NCBI GenBank assembly: GCA_013365325.1
Contig: JABVXV010000002.1
Span: forward strand, 124,001-188,000
Source: Dipetalonema caudispina
Taxonomy: Eukaryota > Nematoda > Chromadorea > Rhabditida > Onchocercidae
Length of the DNA: 64,000 bases
Direction: 5' to 3'
How positions within the stretch are numbered: the first letter of the stretch is position 1; the number at the start of each line of letters is the position of its first letter. The notes under the pieces were generated by a model. The model searched no databases, was not told the DNA's origin, and saw nothing but the letters and a program-made list of their open reading frames with translations. Both the position numbers and the translations under genes were made by a program. Positions 56,556 through 64,000 of this stretch are shown here, one piece after another.

Positions 56556-59500
56556 CGGTTAGAATAATCCATAGGTAAAACGACATTCGCTGGTGCCCGT
56601 CTTATTCTACTGTCCAATGAAATGGTACTACGATTGCGCCAGTTTGGTAATGGACGAGAAGTGCCTGCATAAATATCTACCATTATTTAAGACAAATAAC
56701 AGCAAACATAATTATAAATTAATGAAATAGGTAAATAGAAAATCAAGTTTTTCCCAATATTTCAGATCATAATATTTCCTTGAGATAATAATTTTCACTC
56801 ACCCACAGTAGCAATATATCGTGAAGGTAAGCGTACTGGTTGACTAGGGACAGGAGATGATGTATCTGGTCGACTTCGCAATACGATCTATAAAATCACC
56901 TTTCAACACTGAAAGAGACAAAATAACTTATTTTCTTTGAGAAAAAAAAAAGTTACCGGTCTTTGCATGACAGGTCTAGACGACGCAGATGTTGAATTCA
57001 TCGATGCTGGTGCAACAGATGAGCTGCTTGTTGATCCCAGTGATATCATTTCAGGAGCTTCAATAGCCGACCTATTGGCTACTGTGTTATAGACAGTTCT
57101 GAAACGTACCACGTGATAGTTTATTGTTAGAGTAAGAATCATGTATGATTGAAAACTACCGACGTATATGTTTCTAATTCTTTTATAATGGAAAATTTCT
57201 TTAATAATAACTTGAGTTTATTTGGTCGCGTTTACTAGTGAAAACAGAAAATAATGTGTAATATCAGAAATTCATATCGATTAAGCATAAGCAAGCAGAC
57301 AGAATAAAATGAAAATTTGTCAACTGTCGAGATGTTAAACGGACATGTTTACATATTTTGAAAGCAACCATCTAGAATTCCATAAATATCTGCATATCTA
57401 TCTGAAAGGAATGGTTGAATTAACTACCAAAAGTTCTCCAAATTAATATTACCTTCTGAATCCAATTTTGGGGGTAAAAGTGGTAGTGGGAGGTGCAATT
57501 CTTCTGGAAATTAACTGTGATGCTGATGCTGCTGCTCTGGTTGGTCCACCACTCAAAAGATCCTGTACCATTGATTTTGACAGCTGTTCTTGTGAGCGAT
57601 ATATGGAAGAGCTTAACATATTTCCTGAAAAAAAAGAAAAATAATTACAGGATATATCTGTTTGGGAGGAATTTATTTACAAAAGGTATGCTAGAAAGAA
57701 ATGAATACTGCACATAAAATTTGAGTTTATTATATCCCTTCGCAATATATGAATCGCCCATAACTAACCGCCTAAATAATCCCTAACGTCTGATAACGAA
57801 TATCGAGTTCCAGCGGTTCGTCTGAAAATCATTAATTTCATTATTTGATATATTCGACAACGATGAAGGCAATATTTTCGATAAATCTAGTTTAGTTTAG
57901 AGATTTTCAACAGGAACCAATGAATTTTTGACAATAATTTTAAGACTCTTCAATCTATGCAGCAGACCTTATTTTGGTTTTGGGAAAATTCTCAGTCATA
58001 AATGGTCTAGTTCGAGCACAAGAATGAAGATCTTCTTCTTGCCATGATCTATGTGATGATACACCATGCTGTAGTAACACATCTCCAGAGTTCCTGGAAC
58101 AAAAAAAAGGATTGTTAAAATATAGTGCAAAGCTTATCAAAAATTAGGAAATTTATCTCTGGAGACAAGTGAAGGAAGAATATGTAGATTCACAGTGAAA
58201 GGTCAGAGGACAGTTTACTGTTTACTGCATACTGCAGTTTTTTTGCTCTTATTAAATATTTCAAACCTGTATTAGGTAACAACAAATTTAAAGTCCTAAA
58301 GACTTAATAAAGTAAATACTAGCAGCAGCAAAACGAATGCTACATCTTAGCAAACACATAGTATGTAATCAAACAGACCTCACGGCTCCCTTAGTTAGCG
58401 TATTTATTTTCACATCAGTTCCACTTTTCTCATCTCTTCTTTCATCAATGACAACGAATTTTATCGGTAAATTCTTATTTCCTTCGGCGGTATCTCCTAT
58501 AAGTTATCAAATAATTCGTCTATTATACAAGGAAAAATTACAGAAAACAACTCTTATGTTTTCCGTATTATGTGTGCCGAATAAAAATAGGAACTGCGGA
58601 AGAAAGAACTGATATGGATCTATGAAAATATTTGAATAAACTAAGCTGAAGACCGAAAAAATGGAGAGATTGTTAACCACATCGACAACAATAACTATAC
58701 GAATTACATACACAATAAACTAATCATCGATCCATGAATGTGATACTGATAATCTTTATATTTGAAAGATTCTGACGTTAATGAGAAGTCTCAATTGTTT
58801 GCAATACATTATCAGAATTAATTAGACAAGAAGAATGAAAAAACTAACCTCCACCATTAGCAGCAGTAACAGAAGAATCAGCCAACGACTTTGAATCAGA
58901 TCTTACATCACTTTGTGCCTGGAAGTCAGTTCAACGACACGAAATTGAAAATTAAGGACTAAAGGCTTAGATGTTTCTTCATCGAAAGATGTGACTTGGA
59001 ACAAACAGATATATGCAAATGAAACGAACTCCGACGCTTATTAAGAACTACAGTTGACGATGACGAGGCAGGAAGAATCAAAAGAAATTCAGTATTTCAT
59101 CGCCACATCAAAATCACCATATCTAATGGATTAAATAATATTCCATATTTCCATGTTTCCATGTCACTTTTCAAGAAGTTCATTGATAAATCGAAGCAAA
59201 TATTTACTTGTCCAACAGGTAGTGTGCTGCGGACACTCGATGTGTTGTTCATTGGAATTACTCCTTGCTGCACAGTAATCGTTTCCCAGTGCTCCGCAGT
59301 ATCGATTGAAGTGTGATTCCTCCTATCTGGAAAAACCTACTTTTAATAGTTGCAGGATAAACTAAATATCCGAAGTTATCCTATTAACATAAAAAAAAGC
59401 GATGCTGTAATAAAGCCAGAAGACAATCAGAGCTATAAGAAGTTGTATGATATCGCAAAGTTATCAAAATGCATCTCTAGGAATGCATTTTGATAATAAG

Positions 59501-62138
59501 GAAACTGTGCTAACCTAGTATTTAAAAATGTGCACTTTTCTATTTTTTTTTTAAAGACGATGGTTAAATACAATAAAATACGGGAATAAAGATTGTAAAG
59601 CTTTCAAGAACTACATGAATAATAAGGAAACTGTACTAACCAATATGTCTGAAACAGAAGTTCAATCCATCACCGAAATCTAAACCCAAGCCGCCGCATT
59701 CTGTACATGGTGCAAAGAGATGTTGTCGACGATCGTCATAAATGTCTTAAATCATGCATATCAACGGGAATATTTCAGTTAATAGCACAGTACATAAATA
59801 AAGGAATTGAGTAATGGATTAAACTGTGAAACACAAGGCAAATATAAAATGTATTAGTTTTCAAGAACATGAAGTACATTCAATTGGTTAACAAACTTAC
59901 GTGCAACACAATGATTCAATTTTGGAAGTGTCCACTTCGAACAACGATGCCTTTTTTTCATCACTACTTCATTTTCATTCTCAGGAAAAACATGCATCGG
60001 ATCTTCCCCAGAATCCAAAGCTTGCTCGACTTTTTTACATAATTTGTTTAATAGACTTTGAATAATGTGAGAATCGTGCTCCATACTCGTTTCATTTGAC
60101 TCCTCGCTTATTTCAGAAACTGATCCAGAGACTGCTTCACAATATTTGTCATTTGACAGAACACTGTTCTAAATATCGATTGTTTAAAAATAGAATTATG
60201 GTCAGAAGTTGGCAAATATCCGATAACGAGCACTTCCAACCACTAAAAACTCATGTAAATAGCTAAAGTACTCAGCAAAACTGAATGGCAATATAGAGTC
60301 AATTTATGTAATGCACTTTGTGGGAAAACTATACATCTGCAGTATTTTCTAGAGATAAAACAGAACTTACTTCAGAAATCAAAAAGGTACATTGTGCACT
60401 CTTCACGTCATCTGTTTTAAGATAATCCAATTTGTGTTCCTCAGAACCGTCCCATTCAAGCCTTGCTTTCAGCCTTCTCAACATATATTGATCCTTTGCT
60501 GAATGATATGAATGATACTTCCTATTAGCAAGTTGAATCGCCCGTATGCGATCATCTTCAACTTCTGCTTTCCCTGAAAAGTTTAACTTCTATTCCACAC
60601 ATCTATTCATTTATTTAAATAACTTCGTTCTTCAAATAGCTGAATTTTAACTGTTGACTTGATCGATTCCAGAATGATCCATGTAATACTAGTAGGATGA
60701 AAATAAGAGGAAATTTTACAACAAATACTGCGTAATAAGTTCCTTTTTTTTTATGAGTATAAAATGAATATAAAAAAAGAGCTTTTTTATATTCATAAAC
60801 TACCTTTCTTTTGGTCTTCCATAGCTTTGGCGTACGAAACAGTGAGACGACGTACTTTTTCGGCTATCAATTTCCGCAAATCACGAGTGACAGATAATTT
60901 TCGCTCAAGAGCAATCAGTTGACAGCGAACTACTTCTTCATCAGTCCAAACTTCGGCATTCCTATTTGAAATATCAATTGTTAATTAAAAAAAATTGTAT
61001 AACTAGAAATAAGTATTTTTCCACACATAAGAATAAACTGTGGAAAAGTCAGAAAATGGATGAAAGATTTCAAATTTTATCTTTCACTTGTCCCTCTTTC
61101 AAGAATCCATGCACAACTGTGTACATGTATGACCGCGTTTCAGCAGAAAAAGCATAGTACTACATAAACAAACAGCTCAGTACAGAACCATATATTACTT
61201 CAGAGGATCTTCATCATCGTCATCCAAAAGAAGATCATTGAATAAATCTTGTTCTGCACAAGCCCAGTCTTCCACCGTCATCAGTGTTTCATCGTCAGTT
61301 CTAAAAGGTTATTTACTTTTTGATTGCTCTATAATTTTTAAAACTTCAGAAGGATCTTCTTCATTCTTCTTTTACTACACATTCAATTTCGACTCTTTTA
61401 CGTCTGTTTACATAAAATTCCTTCCATAAAAATCAAACTTATCAATGAGCGCAGTAACCATGTGGATACAAAAAAAACTCACACTGTGGACATATCTTTT
61501 GATTTATTGAGCAGAGTTCTTTCAATACGACGTTGCTCCGCTACAGCATGCTGTGCCAACTGTTTGAAGAAATGAGTATGCTTAAAAGCAATCGGAAATA
61601 AGAATGCTTTCTATTTTAAATTATCTCATTCAAAATTTCTATGCAAAATAATTATATATATATATATATACAATCTCACTAAAACCATTAAAACTACTTA
61701 ATCACTTAATGCACGGCACCTCCATCGACAGATCATTAATAACATACCACTTCACAGAAACCTTCCAGTGTCAGCTCTGAAGGTGGGCGATAATTTTTAC
61801 ACGCCAGCTGAGTTCGACGACTAACATATGCACAGCGCTGCATGCAAGCTTCTTTTTCACTTTCGTCATCATCGATCCGATACTTCCACGCACGCCGACT
61901 TAAACGAACTCTCCGATTCCCTTCGCTCTCTTTTTGTTTGATTTTCTGAAACAGATTCTACCGGATCGTTGGAAAGTTCAAGCCCATGTACTCAAATGCT
62001 AATTGTGAAGTAATTTGAAACTTGACAAACCATGTAAAAAGCAGAATCTCCACAATAACTTACCTTACAGATGGCAGACAGAGTGAGGTCGTCATGTAAT
62101 GCATGTCCAAACTTTTCATCACCTGTCTTCGTCCCCAT
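54318..62138 (-). CDS. sumv-1: KANSL2 homologue, NSL chromatin complex subunit
   Basis: Twenty-two exons, every junction in phase, give 943 residues: 62064-62138, 61748-61945, 61483-61559, 61199-61300, 60804-60961, 60371-60573, 59901-60168, 59641-59745, 59208-59326, 58849-58918, 58379-58496, 57968-58093, 57769-57821, 57453-57624, 56957-57098, 56803-56887, 56556-56676, 56077-56147, 55386-55480, 55165-55312, 54816-54933, 54318-54525. KANSL2 belongs to the MOF-containing NSL acetyltransferase complex; the worm homologue is sumv-1. The first Cys/His cluster is CMQRCAYVSRRTQLACKNYR...FCEV (Cys59, 63, 74, 89; the histidine is displaced to LAQH). Then comes DDDDEDPLKNAEVWTDEEVV with a long helical segment. 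The second cluster is CSKWTLPKLNHC...CTEC...FCFRH (Cys347, 358, 374, 377, 391, His394). The remaining 550 residues are Ser/Arg/Pro-rich and disordered. The family call is good; orthology to sumv-1 is inference. Confidence 0.82.
56454..56552. repeat. Two long A tracts in one intron
   Basis: A28 at 56454-56481 and A31 at 56522-56552 on the plus strand, 40 bp apart, inside the intron after exon 17 of the KANSL2-like gene. On the coding strand the second tract follows the donor CG|GTA directly. Confidence 0.85.
60764..60796. repeat. 14-bp inverted repeat in an intron
   Basis: ATGAATATAAAAAA (60764-60777) and TTTTTTATATTCAT (60783-60796) are exact inverses with a 5-nt loop AGAGC. They lie in the intron just after exon 5 of the KANSL2-like gene. 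The stem is mostly A/T. Confidence 0.7.
61652..61670. repeat. TA microsatellite
   Basis: A run of about nine TA units in the intron between exons 2 and 3 of the KANSL2-like gene. Confidence 0.8.
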
Positions 62139-62634
62139 CGTTGCAGTAATTTCTAGCAAGGAAACAATTCACATAGAATCTATAACAAAGTGGAGACAAT
62201 TAATTGTTTACATACCTTTGCTAACTAATAACACACTGATAAGCACAATCTAGGTAAAAAGAAATAAGAGAAAGAAAAACATGATATACGCAAATCCTTC
62301 CAAACCTGAATTTCAAAGTTCCAAAATTATCAGATAATAAAAATAATAATATAGCAACTTCCTTCTTGCTTTTCTTCCATCTCTATTCGCCTCTCCCTCT
62401 TTCTGCACATAACAATTAATAATCAGATAAACATACTGAAAGAAAAGCGGCTTTTGCCCATATATGAACAATTCTTACCATTTAAAATTTTTATTCTGGA
62501 AATAATTTGTAATAAATTGTAAATTTACAAACATGAAAACAAAGCCGGACTAGTAAACCAAACACAAGAACAAAGCAAAAATGCACATCTATATTAACAA
62601 TTAAGCAGCACTCAATTCAGAAGTAAAAATACAA
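62139..62634. other. Short spacer between dnc-4 and the KANSL2-like gene
   Basis: About 500 bp between two minus-strand genes in tandem. It is short enough for either a compact promoter or a loose operon. A purine-rich open stretch on the minus strand near 62360-62405 (MEEKQEG) has an acceptor but no in-phase partner. Confidence 0.4.
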
Positions 62635-64000
62635 CTATCCGTTTACAGCAGTATCAGATCCTTCTACAGCTTTAGCCATGCCCAAGAATACACACACTTT
62701 GTGCTGAAGCCAAGTCTGATCACCACCATGTTCAAATGAACTGCTACAATTACTATACTTCACAATTAATGCCAATTTTCTATTCTCACCTTCAGTTGCG
62801 TAAACATTAAACCTTATACCAATGCGATGCCGTCGTCTGAACACAACCAAACTGAAAAATACATCAATTCTAAACTTAAAAAATTTTCTTTTCCATTTAA
62901 ATAAGCTCTATAATAAAGCGAATCTGCAATATCAGGAAATCGCATCAAAGGATGAAGAATGGAACACTTCTGTGTTAAATATTTAACTATTCCAACAACT
63001 TAAACGAAGAGCAAGGTATTCTATCATTATGAAAAACATAAATATTCTGTCGTCAATAAAAATAGTTATATCGGTAAAATAACCAACCCTTCAGTTTCGT
63101 TTGCAGACTTTTCAAATGTTTCATCCCATTCCATCGCATCGTCCCTATTTGGCACAGACAATTCAATGACAGGAGAGTCGCACTGCAAGACACAACACTT
63201 CAGGCGATTATACTAACACAAAAGCTTCCCACATACTGTGAATTATGGATTATGTCGCTCGCTCCTGCCAACAAGCTACCTTAAATTGCGAAAGTTAAAA
63301 ACAGAAAGTTGCACTATTTACCTTGACATACGATTCATCTTCATTTGTATAGGGGATAATTACAACGCGTGCAAGACTAGCGGAGAAATTGGATACAGTA
63401 AGAAAAAGTGGACACCACTGATTGCCTATAAGAGATGCTTGACGTGACAGACGAATGTCGGGCACATGATTTCCAGCCAAAACCTGCAGAAATTCAACGA
63501 AGCTGTTAGTAAGATAGCTTTATGAAATCTATGATAAAACGGCAACCAATTCGGCGTAACAGTGATAATTTTCTATGTAATAATTGAAAATAATTGATTG
63601 TATACTGACCATCTTCATTAATAACATTCAACATAACTCTAAAATTGACTATTTTACTAGTACCTGAATTTTAAATTTAATCGAAGTAGGACTGTATTCC
63701 CCCTTGCACAAACTGTGATCGCACTGTTTGCAACGTATTGAATGACGTCCAGCAAGAGGTGTTCTAATCGGTAAGAGAGGTCGTCCATTGGCAAGAGGTT
63801 GCTTTGCTTCTTGCATTAAAGTTGCAATGCTTCCTATGTCTACAAGGGTCGAATGATGTAAATAAAAGTTTCAGTGTAAAAAAAAAGTTCTTTAAATATG
63901 AGAACTAACCTAGATTTTTCTAATTTGTGCAAGTGAGACTTTTCCGTGATAGTGTCTTTGTTAAGTGCTGCATGGTCATTGTTAATTGAAAAAAACAACC
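62635..64000 (-). CDS. dnc-4: Dynactin p62 subunit (DCTN4), 5' part outside the window
   Basis: Four in-phase 3' exons are visible: 63664-63839, 63322-63483, 63088-63182, 62635-62851. They encode the C-terminal half of dynactin subunit 4, which sits at the pointed end of the dynactin filament that links dynein to cargo. Diagnostic blocks: RCKQCDHSL, EYSPTSIKFKIQ, LAGNHVPDIRLS, AKVV-equivalent ARVVIIPYTNEDE, VFRRRHRIGIRFNVYA, and near the end GGDQTWLQHKVCVFLG. The N-terminal zinc-binding RING-like part must lie beyond 64000. A further coding stretch at about 63910-63985 (NKDTITEKSHLHKLEKS) looks plausible. I could not join it in phase to the exon at 63664-63839, so that junction is unresolved. 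Confidence 0.85.

Overview
The window looks like a segment of a nematode nuclear chromosome. The base composition is AT-rich. Genes are split into many short exons by short introns with GT...TTTCAG or TTTTAG ends. Several first ATGs sit 10-15 nt after a TTTCAG/TCTAG/TTTTAG acceptor, as expected for spliced-leader trans-splicing. The SDR/SCP2 gene lacks a hydratase domain, as in Caenorhabditis dhs-28. I infer a parasitic (perhaps spirurid/filarial-type) nematode, but species cannot be fixed from the sequence. I saw no bacterial operons, CRISPR arrays, transposase genes, rRNA or convincing tRNA.

I rebuilt thirteen spliced genes by hand. Exon phases add up in all of them apart from the 5' end of dnc-4, which runs off the right edge. 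In order: rpn-12 (26S proteasome lid, -), dhs-28 (peroxisomal SDR plus SCP2-like domain, -), an NFATC2IP/Rad60-type double SUMO-like protein (+), a membrane-anchored J protein of DNAJC4 type (+), ran-1 (-), dyskerin (+), coronin cor-1 (-), an MPLKIP/TTDN1-like protein (+), cdk-12 (-), ess-2/DGCR14 (-), a bestrophin (+), a KANSL2/SUMV-1 homologue (-), and dynactin p62 dnc-4 (-, incomplete).

The layout alternates. There are divergent promoter regions at 8923-9532, 16613-17627, 28383-31685 and 47445-49199, and convergent 3' regions at 14194-15312, 20854-22268, 32899-36078 and 52011-54317. Most genes are housekeeping and nuclear: transcription elongation kinase, spliceosome-associated ESS2, NSL chromatin subunit, dyskerin and Ran. 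They do not form one pathway.

No undescribed biological system is evident. The most useful extra signals are: a decoy copy of the rpn-12 last-exon acceptor inside an upstream intron; T-tracts placed directly after several 5' splice sites; a possible alternative last exon of cdk-12; a perfect 13-bp hairpin at 35321-35350; a nested antisense reading frame in the MPLKIP-like intron; and two small unrecognised gene candidates.
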